From positions 1 through 11,265 of the forward strand of contig JALWKJ010000201.1 in the NCBI GenBank assembly GCA_027081495.1: a stretch of DNA of 11,265 nt. Direction: 5' to 3'. Below are positions 1 through 5,864 of the stretch, piece after piece. This DNA comes from Campylobacterales bacterium. GTDB taxonomy: Bacteria; Campylobacterota; Campylobacteria; Campylobacterales; QNZT01. Under the pieces are notes generated by a model that worked only from the letters and a program-made list of their open reading frames with translations, had not been told where the DNA came from and made no database searches. Every line of letters starts with the position of its first letter. Position 1 is the stretch's first letter. The position numbers were made by a program, and so were the translations under genes.

Positions 1-70
1 TAGCTCAGTTGGTTAGAGCACTCGGCTCATAACCGAGTGGTCCCAGGTTCGAGTCCTGGTGGACCCACCA
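1..70 (+). tRNA. tRNA with CAU anticodon (elongator Met or Ile2), 5' end cut off by the window
   Basis: The sequence begins at tRNA position 8 (TAGCTCAG, start of the D arm), so the seven bases of the 5' acceptor strand lie outside the window. The anticodon stem is CTCGG/CCGAG (21-25/33-37) around the loop CTCATAA with anticodon CAT at 28-30. The T stem is CCAGG/CCTGG (43-47/55-59) around TTCGAGT. The 3' acceptor strand is TGGACCC (60-66), followed by discriminator A and an encoded CCA (68-70). A CAU anticodon can mean elongator methionine or the isoleucine tRNA whose C34 is converted to lysidine by TilS. It is not an initiator, because the anticodon stem lacks the three consecutive G:C pairs typical of initiators. 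The acceptor strand implies C5:G68 but U4:A69, which does not settle Met versus Ile2. The tilS gene lies about 1 kb away, which is suggestive but not proof. Confidence 0.95.
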
Positions 71-75
71 GCTTC

Positions 76-99
76 TTATATTAATCATATAATTTTTTT
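76..99 (+). terminator. Weak AT-only hairpin plus T7, possible terminator after the tRNA
   Basis: TTATAT (76-81) pairs perfectly with ATATAA (87-92) around the 5-nt loop TAATC, and a run of seven T follows directly (93-99). The order stem then T-run is that of an intrinsic terminator reading out of the tRNA. The stem has only six A:T pairs and would be weak, so this may be chance in AT-rich DNA. Confidence 0.35.
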
Positions 100-131
100 A
101 AAAACTCTACTAAATAAAATATATTACATGC

Positions 132-141
132 CGATAATACA
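132..141 (+). promoter_or_regulatory. Putative extended -10 region for the TPR gene
   Basis: GATAAT at 133-138 matches five of six bases of the sigma70 -10 consensus and lies 35 nt before the ATG at 168. Campylobacterota housekeeping promoters usually lack a clear -35 box, and none is evident here. The 10-mer CGATAATACA containing it recurs exactly at 8468-8477, at almost the same distance from the start of the second DUF1566 lipoprotein gene. The assignment rests on motif and position only. Confidence 0.35.
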
Positions 142-169
142 TTCAAAGAAAACAGCGAGGTCTTTGAAT
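141..169 (+). promoter_or_regulatory. 9-bp hairpin at the translation start of the TPR gene
   Basis: ATTCAAAGA (141-149) and TCTTTGAAT (161-169) are perfect reverse complements around an 11-nt loop. The loop ends in GCGAGG (155-160), the likely ribosome binding site, and the stem takes in the A and T of the ATG start codon. Such a fold would expose the binding site but partly hide the start codon, so it could modulate initiation. If transcription starts about 7 nt after the -10 at 133-138, the mRNA would begin inside the left arm and the stem could not fully form. Confidence 0.4.
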
Positions 170-1052
170 GAAGATATTGGTCGTGCTTGCGATCGGTTTG
201 TGCTTTTTATTCGGCGCAAACGGTGATAAGGCATATTTTAAAATGAAAAAAGAGGCATATTATTACTATGAGCACTCGCGGGAGGGAGAAGCTTTTAAAA
301 TTGTCGAATCTTTTTTAAAAAAATATCCTCAAAATATCCGCGCGCAAAATCTTTTGGCTGTTTTTCACTACTGGAACGGCGATAAGTTAAAAGCGAAAAA
401 AATTTTAGAAAAAATAGTAAAAAGAGAGAAATTCGCTCCCGCCCTCGAGTTGTTGTCTAAAATTAACGCTTCGATCGCTCCAAAAAAAAGTTTAAAAAAA
501 GATAAAAACAAAACGGCGTTAAAACAAAGAAGAGAGAGAATTGAAAATAATTTGAGTGAAGATTTGGCTTTTTTGCTAAGTTATATCGAAAAAAATCCTT
601 TAAATATCGTAGATAGAAAATTTTTGGCAAATTACTATCTCTCCGCAAACGATGAGAAAAATGCTCTGAAAATGGCGAAAGAGGTTTTAAAAATCGATCC
701 AAACGATATAGAGATGCTCATGTTGTTAAAAAAAGCGGGAGTAAAGCCCCCTCAAAGAGAAACGGCTCATCAAATGCCCAGCGAGATAAGAGATAAAGCC
801 ATCTTTGTACTAAATAGATATACGAGAAACAAAGAGTTTAGGCGTTTTATAAATCTCTATATGGTTTTGATAGACAAAGGAGAGTATATTCCCGGGTATA
901 TCCATTTAGATGCGTTAAACGCGGCCGTTGAGCTTAAAGAGTACTCATTGGCAAAAAAGATAATACTGGAAAACGATTTTCCAAATACTAAACATTTAAA
1001 AGAGTTTCAGGCGTTGATCGACGAGAAATTGAGATTTTCTTCGTTTATGTAA
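168..1052 (+). CDS. Exported TPR-repeat protein of unknown function
   Basis: The 294-residue product starts with a short basic end and a hydrophobic stretch (about residues 4-16), then ANG before Asp20, which fits a Sec signal peptide. It therefore probably acts in the periplasm or at the envelope. The body is almost all helical. Two regions have TPR spacing and residues: about 31-99 ('SREGEAFKIVESFLKKYPQN' and the following repeat) and about 131-190 ('NYYLSANDEKNALKMAKEVL', then 'IDPND'). A very Lys-rich linker (about 105-125) separates them. TPR arrays bind other proteins, but no partner can be named. The ATG at 168 is supported by GCGAGG seven bases upstream. The 3' end overlaps the convergent tilS gene by 8 nt. 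A promoter and a start-codon hairpin lie just upstream. The family is not recognised beyond TPR, and the gene is probably monocistronic. Confidence 0.85.
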   Translation: MKILVVLAIGLCFLFGANGDKAYFKMKKEAYYYYEHSREGEAFKIVESFLKKYPQNIRAQNLLAVFHYWNGDKLKAKKILEKIVKREKFAPALELLSKINASIAPKKSLKKDKNKTALKQRRERIENNLSEDLAFLLSYIEKNPLNIVDRKFLANYYLSANDEKNALKMAKEVLKIDPNDIEMLMLLKKAGVKPPQRETAHQMPSEIRDKAIFVLNRYTRNKEFRRFINLYMVLIDKGEYIPGYIHLDALNAAVELKEYSLAKKIILENDFPNTKHLKEFQALIDEKLRFSSFM

Positions 1053-2016
1053 AATCATAACCTATCATATAAAGATAAGGGCGTATTTTTGGCGGGATCA
1101 TCTCTTTTTGACATCTGTTTTTAAAAGTTTTGGGCATTGTCTTTTTGACAAACGGAGAGATATAGATTTTTTTATCATGCAGCGCTACGCATATGCTGTT
1201 AGCTATGACTATATCTTTTTGTCTTAATATTTCATCTCTTTGAGACGAAGATAGTATATATCCCATTATTTTTAAAACTTTATCTATCTGTCTTATGTCT
1301 CTTTTGTCGTCGCCGCTTCTTTTTAAAATATATAGATTTTCAATTTTCTTTATTACATCTAATTTAAAAAGAGCCGATTTGTCTTCGCCAAGATATCTAA
1401 AACTCTTTTTTATGCCCTCTTTGAACTCATCGACGAGTCTGTTTGAAAACTCTTTTCGAAAATAGTTTCTTCTGTATTTCGTATCGAAGTTACTCTCATC
1501 TATAAAATATTTGATCTCATTTTTGTCAAGATACTCTTTGAGTGATTTTTTGTCGCACTCTATAAGAGGTCTGATCAGAGTATATCGTTCTCTTTTTTCA
1601 ATCTCTTCAAAACCGATCATTTCGACTACTCCCGCACCCTTGCAAAATTGCATCAAAAACCACTCCAATCGGTCGTTTAGATGATGTGCGGTTAAAAGAT
1701 TGTCGTATCGATGCTTTGTTATTATCTCTTCAAAAAAGGAGTATCTTATCTTTCTGGCTTCGTGTTCGAAGTTTGCGTTTTGCAAAAGAGTCTCTTTGAT
1801 ATAGACTTTTTTTTGAAATCTTTTTGCCAATTCCCTCGCTCTTTTCGCTTCTTTGGAAGAACTCTCTCTGGTATGGTAATTTACCAAAGCTATATCAAAA
1901 TCTATCTTTTTTTCAAGTAGAAGAAAAAAAAGAGCGCTTGAGTCAACTCCGGCTGAAAAGGCTAAAAGATTTTTTTTGTTTTTTACCGCTTCAAGCGACT
2001 TGCGTGACAGTAGCAA
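1045..2016 (-). CDS. tilS: tRNA(Ile)-lysidine synthase
   Basis: TilS uses ATP and lysine to convert C34 of tRNA-Ile(CAU) to lysidine, switching both its codon and its charging from Met to Ile. It acts in the cytosol and is essential in most bacteria. The N-terminal PP-loop ATPase motif is SAGVDSS (residues 21-27, family form SGGxDSS). Family blocks 'NFEHEARKIRYSFF' (82-95) and 'TAHHLNDRLEWF' (from 109) follow; the usual HHxDD reads HHLND here. At 323 residues it is shorter than the E. coli enzyme (about 430) but normal for Campylobacterota. The start is TTG at 2016, supported by GGGAGA at 2025-2030 inside the end of rimO; the two coding regions overlap by 26 nt, so translation is probably coupled. 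It is the last gene of the panC-rimO-tilS operon, and its end overlaps the convergent TPR gene by 8 nt. Confidence 0.95.
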   Translation of the reverse strand: MLLSRKSLEAVKNKKNLLAFSAGVDSSALFFLLLEKKIDFDIALVNYHTRESSSKEAKRARELAKRFQKKVYIKETLLQNANFEHEARKIRYSFFEEIITKHRYDNLLTAHHLNDRLEWFLMQFCKGAGVVEMIGFEEIEKRERYTLIRPLIECDKKSLKEYLDKNEIKYFIDESNFDTKYRRNYFRKEFSNRLVDEFKEGIKKSFRYLGEDKSALFKLDVIKKIENLYILKRSGDDKRDIRQIDKVLKIMGYILSSSQRDEILRQKDIVIANSICVALHDKKIYISPFVKKTMPKTFKNRCQKEMIPPKIRPYLYMIGYDFT

Positions 2017-3307
2017 TCAGCTTTTCTCCCGCGATTTGAGTAACTTTTGCTTTATATCTTTTTCCGACTATGAGTTTCTCGTTTGTGAGATTTTCATTTA
2101 TCAAAATTTCGCCGTCGATCTCCTGCGCCCACTGAAGTTTTTTTGCGCCCAAAAAGAGTTCGTGTTCACTGCTGCTTCCCGTTATTACTATCTCTATTTG
2201 TCTATTTAACTCTTTTTCCAAAGATATTCGCATCTTTTTTTGGACAATCTTATTTAAAATATTGATTCGTTCGGTTATGATAACTTCCGGTACTTTGTGA
2301 TCCATAGTATGCGCTTTTGTTCCTTCTTCGTCGGAGTATGCGAAGATATTTATTCTATCAAAATCAAAATCGTTTAAAAATTCGCAAAGCTCGTCAAAAT
2401 CCTCATCTCTTTCTCCCGGATGTCCTACTATGATAGAAGTTCGTAAAAAAGAGTCTTTAGCTTCTCTCATGATATCAAGCTGTTTTTTTATAAGCTTTGA
2501 GTCGTTTCCTCTTTTCATGATCTTCAATAGACGATCGCTTATATGCTGTATGGGCATATCGAAATAGTTATGAAATTTTTTAGATTCTATAATCCTTTCC
2601 AAAACTTCATATGAGAGAGTAGAGGGGTAGAGATAGAGAATTCTAGCGCTTTTTACCTCTTTTATCTCTTCGATGTTCTTTATGAGTTTGATAAGACCGT
2701 CTTTTTGATTGAAATCTCTTAAATACGAACTGCTATCTTGAGAAATGAAGCTAAAGTCGTAAAATCCTTTTTTAGCTACTTGCGTTACCTCGTTTTTTAT
2801 ATCTTCAACTCTTCTTGATTGAAGTTTTCCTTTAAAATGAGGTATCGCGCAAAATGAACATTGTTGATTGCAGCCTTCGGAGAGTTTGATATATGCATGA
2901 AAATTGGAGCCGGTAATGATTCGATCTTGATTTTTTATTAGATATGTTTTTTGGGAAAAAAGATTTTGTTTTTTTTCGATAAGCTCGTCTATCTTGTCGT
3001 AATCTCCCACGCCCGTGAAGATATCTACCTCTTTTAACTCTTTTGTAAGCTCATCTTTATATCTTTGGCTAAGACAACCGCTCATGACCAAAAGAGAATC
3101 CTCTTTTCGAATTTTATGAAGTTCTAAAATTTTTTGAATACTTTCCTCTTTTGCGGCGTCTATGAAACCGCAGGTATTTACTATGATGACATCAGCTTCA
3201 TCGGCATTTTGCGTTATATCGTAAGAACTCAACTTTCCAAGCATCACTTCCGAATCGACAAGATTTTTTGTGCAGCCCAAAGAGACCAAATGTAACTTTT
3301 TATCCAT
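1991..3307 (-). CDS. rimO: Ribosomal protein S12 methylthiotransferase RimO
   Basis: RimO is a radical-SAM enzyme with two 4Fe-4S clusters that adds a methylthio group to the conserved Asp of ribosomal protein S12. The 438 residues show the full architecture. The N-terminal UPF0004 domain carries three cluster cysteines, C12 ('SLGCTKN'), C46 ('NTCGF') and C78 ('SGCLS'). The radical-SAM core has CxxxCxxC at C146, C150 and C153 ('GCNQQCSFCAIPHFKG'). A C-terminal TRAM domain follows (about 370-438). 'SLGCTKNLVDSEVMLG' is typical of RimO rather than the tRNA-modifying relative MiaB. The ATG at 3307 begins 1 nt after the panC stop; the upstream ribosome site (GTGGGT) is weak, so coupling to panC is likely. 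The TGA at 1991-1993 lies inside tilS. No anomaly was seen. Confidence 0.97.
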   Translation of the reverse strand: MDKKLHLVSLGCTKNLVDSEVMLGKLSSYDITQNADEADVIIVNTCGFIDAAKEESIQKILELHKIRKEDSLLVMSGCLSQRYKDELTKELKEVDIFTGVGDYDKIDELIEKKQNLFSQKTYLIKNQDRIITGSNFHAYIKLSEGCNQQCSFCAIPHFKGKLQSRRVEDIKNEVTQVAKKGFYDFSFISQDSSSYLRDFNQKDGLIKLIKNIEEIKEVKSARILYLYPSTLSYEVLERIIESKKFHNYFDMPIQHISDRLLKIMKRGNDSKLIKKQLDIMREAKDSFLRTSIIVGHPGERDEDFDELCEFLNDFDFDRINIFAYSDEEGTKAHTMDHKVPEVIITERINILNKIVQKKMRISLEKELNRQIEIVITGSSSEHELFLGAKKLQWAQEIDGEILINENLTNEKLIVGKRYKAKVTQIAGEKLIATVTQVA

Positions 3308-3308
3308 T

Positions 3309-4130
3309 TTATACCCACATATTGTCTATCAGTCTGGTTTTACCCGCAAACGCCGCAACCAGTATGATAGTGTTGTCGATTTGAATTTTGTCTATAAGAT
3401 TAAATTTTCTATCGACTATTTCGACATACTCTACACTCAAAGGGCTTAAAATTTCCAACATACGGCTTTTTAAAATCATACAATCTCTTTCGCCTTCGAT
3501 AATGAGTCTAGTAGCTCTTTTTAACGATTTTGAGAGACAAAGCGCCTTTTTTTTCTCTTCTTCGCTTAGATAGAGATTTCTACTACTAAGCGCTAATCCG
3601 TTGGAGTCTCTAACGATATCGCAGGCTACTATGTCGATGTTTAGAAAAAATCTTTTTACCATATCTTGTATCAGAAAAAGTTGTTGAGCGTCTTTTTTCC
3701 CAAAATATGCGCGAGTCGCTTTTGTGAGATTTAAAAGTTTTAAAACTATTTGAAGCACTCCGTCAAAGTGTCCGGGGCGTTTTAAGCCCTCAAGTATATA
3801 GCCTTTTATTTTCGGCGCTTTTACAAGAGGTTCGTCTTTTTTATAGATCTCTTCTTTATTTGGAAGAAAAACGCAATCAACTCCGGCCAATTCGCAAATC
3901 TTTAAATCCGCTTCGAGTTTTCGAGGATAGGAGTCGAGGTCTTCTCCCTCTAAAAATTGGGTAGGATTTACAAAGATAGAAACGACCGTTTTGGCATTTT
4001 CTTTTACGGATCTTTTAATAAGCGAGATATGTCCGTCGTGAAGCGCGCCCATCGTAGGAACAAAACCTATGCTCTCTTTTGTGTGGTTGGTATATCTTTG
4101 CAATTCATGCGGATTTGATATTTGTATCAT
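3309..4130 (-). CDS. panC: Pantothenate synthetase (pantoate-beta-alanine ligase)
   Basis: PanC joins D-pantoate and beta-alanine with ATP to give pantothenate, the precursor of coenzyme A, in the cytosol. The 273-residue length is usual. The nucleotidyl-transferase 'HIGH' region is 'PTMGALHDGH' (25-34). Further family blocks are 'SIFVNPTQF', 'PGHFDGV', 'YFGKKDAQQLFLIQDMV' and 'LALSSRNLYLS', which contains the SSRN nucleotide-binding segment. The ATG at 4130 is preceded by AGAGAC about 6 nt upstream. It is first in the panC-rimO-tilS operon, although the three functions are unrelated. Transcription probably starts in the divergent region shared with prfB, within or beside the left arm of the 30-bp inverted repeat. 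No panB or panD lies nearby. Confidence 0.97.
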   Translation of the reverse strand: MIQISNPHELQRYTNHTKESIGFVPTMGALHDGHISLIKRSVKENAKTVVSIFVNPTQFLEGEDLDSYPRKLEADLKICELAGVDCVFLPNKEEIYKKDEPLVKAPKIKGYILEGLKRPGHFDGVLQIVLKLLNLTKATRAYFGKKDAQQLFLIQDMVKRFFLNIDIVACDIVRDSNGLALSSRNLYLSEEEKKKALCLSKSLKRATRLIIEGERDCMILKSRMLEILSPLSVEYVEIVDRKFNLIDKIQIDNTIILVAAFAGKTRLIDNMWV

Positions 4131-4161
4131 GTTAAAGTCTCTTTTTTGTAAAATGGTATAA

Positions 4162-4244
4162 ATTTACTATGTTTGCAACCGAAAAAAGAAGCTCAGACTA
4201 AAGGGAGGATTTGTCTTCTTTTTTCGGTTGCAAACATAGTAAAT
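4162..4244. repeat. Perfect 30-bp inverted repeat with 23-nt loop between panC and prfB
   Basis: Bases 4162-4191 and 4215-4244 are exact reverse complements over 30 positions; key pieces are TTTACTATGTTTGCAACC on the left and GGTTGCAAACATAGTAAA on the right. The loop 4192-4214 contains AAGGGAGGA (4201-4209), a strong Shine-Dalgarno-like string. The repeat sits in a divergent promoter region, where no terminator is needed, and neither side carries a T-run. Read outward, each arm presents the same sequence, including TTGCAA, to panC on one side and prfB on the other. No target-site duplication was seen. It could be a duplicated operator or promoter element, a cruciform, the stem of a small RNA, or a mobile-element remnant. 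Confidence 0.95.
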
Positions 4245-4257
4245 AATAAAATATAAA
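4228..4257 (+). promoter_or_regulatory. Putative sigma70 promoter of prfB
   Basis: TTGCAA (4228-4233, four of six bases of the -35 consensus) and TATAAA (4252-4257, five of six of the -10) are 18 nt apart. The -35 lies inside the right arm of the 30-bp inverted repeat. A start about 7 nt downstream (near 4264) would coincide with the first base of the leader's closing stem. This is inferred from motif and spacing only. Confidence 0.45.
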
Positions 4258-4263
4258 CAGATA

Positions 4264-4372
4264 AGTCCTCTGAAAAATATGATTCTCGAACAACATCTTC
4301 TACATCGGTAGAGACAAATTTTGGGAACCTACCGTGAAGCCGTTTGATAGATGCATCATTTTTTGGAGGACT
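4264..4372 (+). promoter_or_regulatory. Candidate structured 5' leader of prfB mRNA
   Basis: AGTCCTCTGAAAAAT (4264-4278) can pair with ATTTTTTGGAGGACT (4358-4372) over 15 bp: 13 Watson-Crick pairs and two adjacent G:U pairs. Inside, 4286-4291 can pair with 4342-4347. Two mutually exclusive hairpins compete: TCTAC/GTAGA (4299-4303/4308-4312, loop ATCG) and CGGTAG/CTACCG (4306-4311/4329-4334). The probable prfB ribosome site follows at 4389-4394. A closed leader with alternative inner hairpins would suit a regulatory RNA, but it matches no riboswitch class I can recognise (TPP, THF, preQ1, c-di-GMP, fluoride and SAM types considered). Conservation has not been tested. Confidence 0.45.
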
Positions 4373-4398
4373 CAGATCAAATTATAGCAGGAGAAACT

Positions 4399-5493
4399 TT
4401 GGACAGCTATGAATATAACGAGCTTTTAGAAAAGCTATCTACAAAAATCGAAAATATAAGGCAAATCGTTTCACCGGATAATTTGCATAAAAGATTAAAA
4501 GAGATAGAGATTAAAGAGCAAGAGGCGAATTTTTGGAGTAATGCGAAAGAAGCGGCAAAGATAGGTCAAGAGAAAAATAGGATTCTTTCGATTTTAAAAA
4601 AATACGAAGATGCGAAATCATCTCTCGAAGATGCGAAAGAACTTTACGAAATGGCCGAGAACGAAGGTGACGCGCAGACTATAGAAGAACTTTTTAGCGA
4701 CGGCAGAGAGCTTGAAAAAAAGGTGACGAAACTTGAAGTAGAGATGATGTTAAGCGGTGAAGACGACTCCAAAAACGCGATAGTATCCATTCACCCCGGA
4801 GCCGGAGGCACCGAAAGTCAGGATTGGGCTAGTATGCTTTATCGGATGTACCTTAGATGGGCTGAGAGGATGGGATTTAAAGTTGAAGAGCTTGATTATC
4901 AAGCGGGAGATGAAGCCGGTATAAAAGATGTGAGTTTTATCGTAAAAGGTGAAAACGCTTACGGCTATTTAAAGGCCGAAAACGGCATACATAGACTTGT
5001 TAGAATCTCTCCTTTTGATTCCAATGCCAAAAGACACACCTCTTTTTCATCGGTGATGGTCTCTCCCGAAGTGGATGACGATATCGATATCGAGATAGAA
5101 GATAAAGATATTAGAGTCGATACTTACCGAGCCAGCGGAGCGGGTGGACAGCATGTAAATAAAACGGATTCGGCTATCCGAATAACGCATTTGCCTACAA
5201 ATATAGTCGTACAGTGTCAAAACGACAGAAGCCAACATAAAAATAGAGCAAACGCTATGAAAATGTTAAAATCAAGACTCTATGAGCTTGAACTCGAAAA
5301 GCAAAAAGCTCAAAAAGAGGGAATTGAAAAAAGCGAGATAGGTTGGGGACATCAGATAAGATCCTATGTGCTCGCACCTTATCGTCAAGTAAAAGACAAT
5401 CGCTCAAATATCGCCTATTCGAATGTTGACGCTATACTCGACGGGGATATAACAAAAATTATTGAGGAGGTTTTGATTTCACAAGCCGCTTAA
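4399..5493 (+). CDS. prfB: Peptide chain release factor 2
   Basis: RF2 recognises UGA and UAA in the ribosomal A site and triggers peptide release. From TTG 4399 the protein is 364 residues. The RF2-specific stop-codon tripeptide SPF is at 204-206 ('RISPFDSNAKRHTSFSS'), and the catalytic GGQ is at 249-251 ('GAGGQHVNKTDSAIRITH'), close to their places in E. coli RF2. The in-frame ATG at 4351 would add 16 residues (MHHFLEDSDQIIAGET) that RF2 does not normally have and that overlap the leader stem. The TTG is preceded by AGGAGA at 4389-4394 and yields 'MDSYEYNELLEKLSTK', like other Campylobacterota RF2 starts. The autoregulatory CUU-UGA frameshift of many bacteria is absent: the equivalent region ('RQIVSPDN') is read straight through. 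It diverges from panC and is probably transcribed alone. Confidence 0.95.
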   Translation: MDSYEYNELLEKLSTKIENIRQIVSPDNLHKRLKEIEIKEQEANFWSNAKEAAKIGQEKNRILSILKKYEDAKSSLEDAKELYEMAENEGDAQTIEELFSDGRELEKKVTKLEVEMMLSGEDDSKNAIVSIHPGAGGTESQDWASMLYRMYLRWAERMGFKVEELDYQAGDEAGIKDVSFIVKGENAYGYLKAENGIHRLVRISPFDSNAKRHTSFSSVMVSPEVDDDIDIEIEDKDIRVDTYRASGAGGQHVNKTDSAIRITHLPTNIVVQCQNDRSQHKNRANAMKMLKSRLYELELEKQKAQKEGIEKSEIGWGHQIRSYVLAPYRQVKDNRSNIAYSNVDAILDGDITKIIEEVLISQAA

Positions 5494-5502
5494 TGAAATT
5501 AA

Positions 5503-5519
5503 TTTAATAAAATATTAAA
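5503..5519 (+). other. Small AT-only hairpin after prfB
   Basis: TTTAATA (5503-5509) pairs with TATTAAA (5513-5519) around AAA, 10 nt after the prfB stop. It has no G:C pair and no T-run, so it is only a weak candidate for a 3'-end structure. No better terminator was found before the 268-bp element. Confidence 0.2.
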
Positions 5520-5572
5520 AAGATTATATAGATTTCAGTTTTAAATAAGTAAGAATATGTAAAATAATAAAT

Positions 5573-5840
5573 ATCACCGCACCAACAAATATTCTTAATT
5601 TTTGATGCAGTGATTTTGTTCATAATTAAGGCAGATTTTTGAAGGACTCGCCGTAGCGAATTCGAAAAAATCTAACGAAGAGTATGGACAAAAGCACCGC
5701 ACCCTTCGGGGAATACGGGAAGAAGCGATCTATGCGTCTAAAAAACTTTGAATTAACTAGTTAGTCCTACAGTTTTTTAAATACATATCTCACTCCTTCC
5801 CGTACTCTCAAAACTTAAGAATATTTGTTGATGCGGTGAT
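5573..5840. mobile_element. 268-bp MITE-like element with 26-bp terminal inverted repeats and TAAAT duplication
   Basis: Bases 5573-5598 pair with 5815-5840 as inverted repeats, with one mismatch (C5582 against A5831). The outer ends read ATCACCGCA on the left and TGCGGTGAT on the right. The 5 bases outside each end are the same, TAAAT at 5568-5572 and 5841-5845, as expected of a target-site duplication. Removing the element restores an AT-rich near-palindrome (TAATAAA..TTTATTA). No coding region lies inside, so it would be non-autonomous. The interior is rich in structure: a hairpin at 5633-5673 topped by TCGC/GCGA around CGTA, a CCC-TTCG-GGG hairpin (5702-5711), a 9-bp stem TACGGGAAG/CTTCCCGTA (5714-5722/5796-5804), and within it AAAAAACT/AGTTTTTT (5740-5747/5771-5778). 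It fills most of the 371-nt gap between prfB and the lipoprotein gene. The alternative is a conserved structured RNA; the family is not recognised. Confidence 0.6.
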
Positions 5841-5864
5841 TAAATATTTTATTAAAGGAACATT

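Noticed and set aside
4162..4244. Bidirectional intrinsic terminator
   Set aside because: Both flanking genes point away from it, and neither outer flank has a T-run in the appropriate direction.
4211..4246. 11-codon leader peptide from TTG in the palindrome loop as a firm gene
   Set aside because: The ribosome-site spacing is too short for the best pairing and most of the peptide is dictated by the inverted repeat; kept only as a remark in the palindrome finding.
4264..4372. Small SRP RNA of about 110 nt
   Set aside because: The length fits, but the conserved apical GGAAG/GCAG motif is absent.
5573..5840. Retron-type ncRNA, group II intron end, RNase P RNA, tmRNA, SRP RNA or 6S RNA
   Set aside because: The terminal repeats recall retron a1/a2 arms, but there is no reverse transcriptase nearby. 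None of the conserved core sequences of the other RNAs could be found, and the flanking TAAAT duplication favours insertion.
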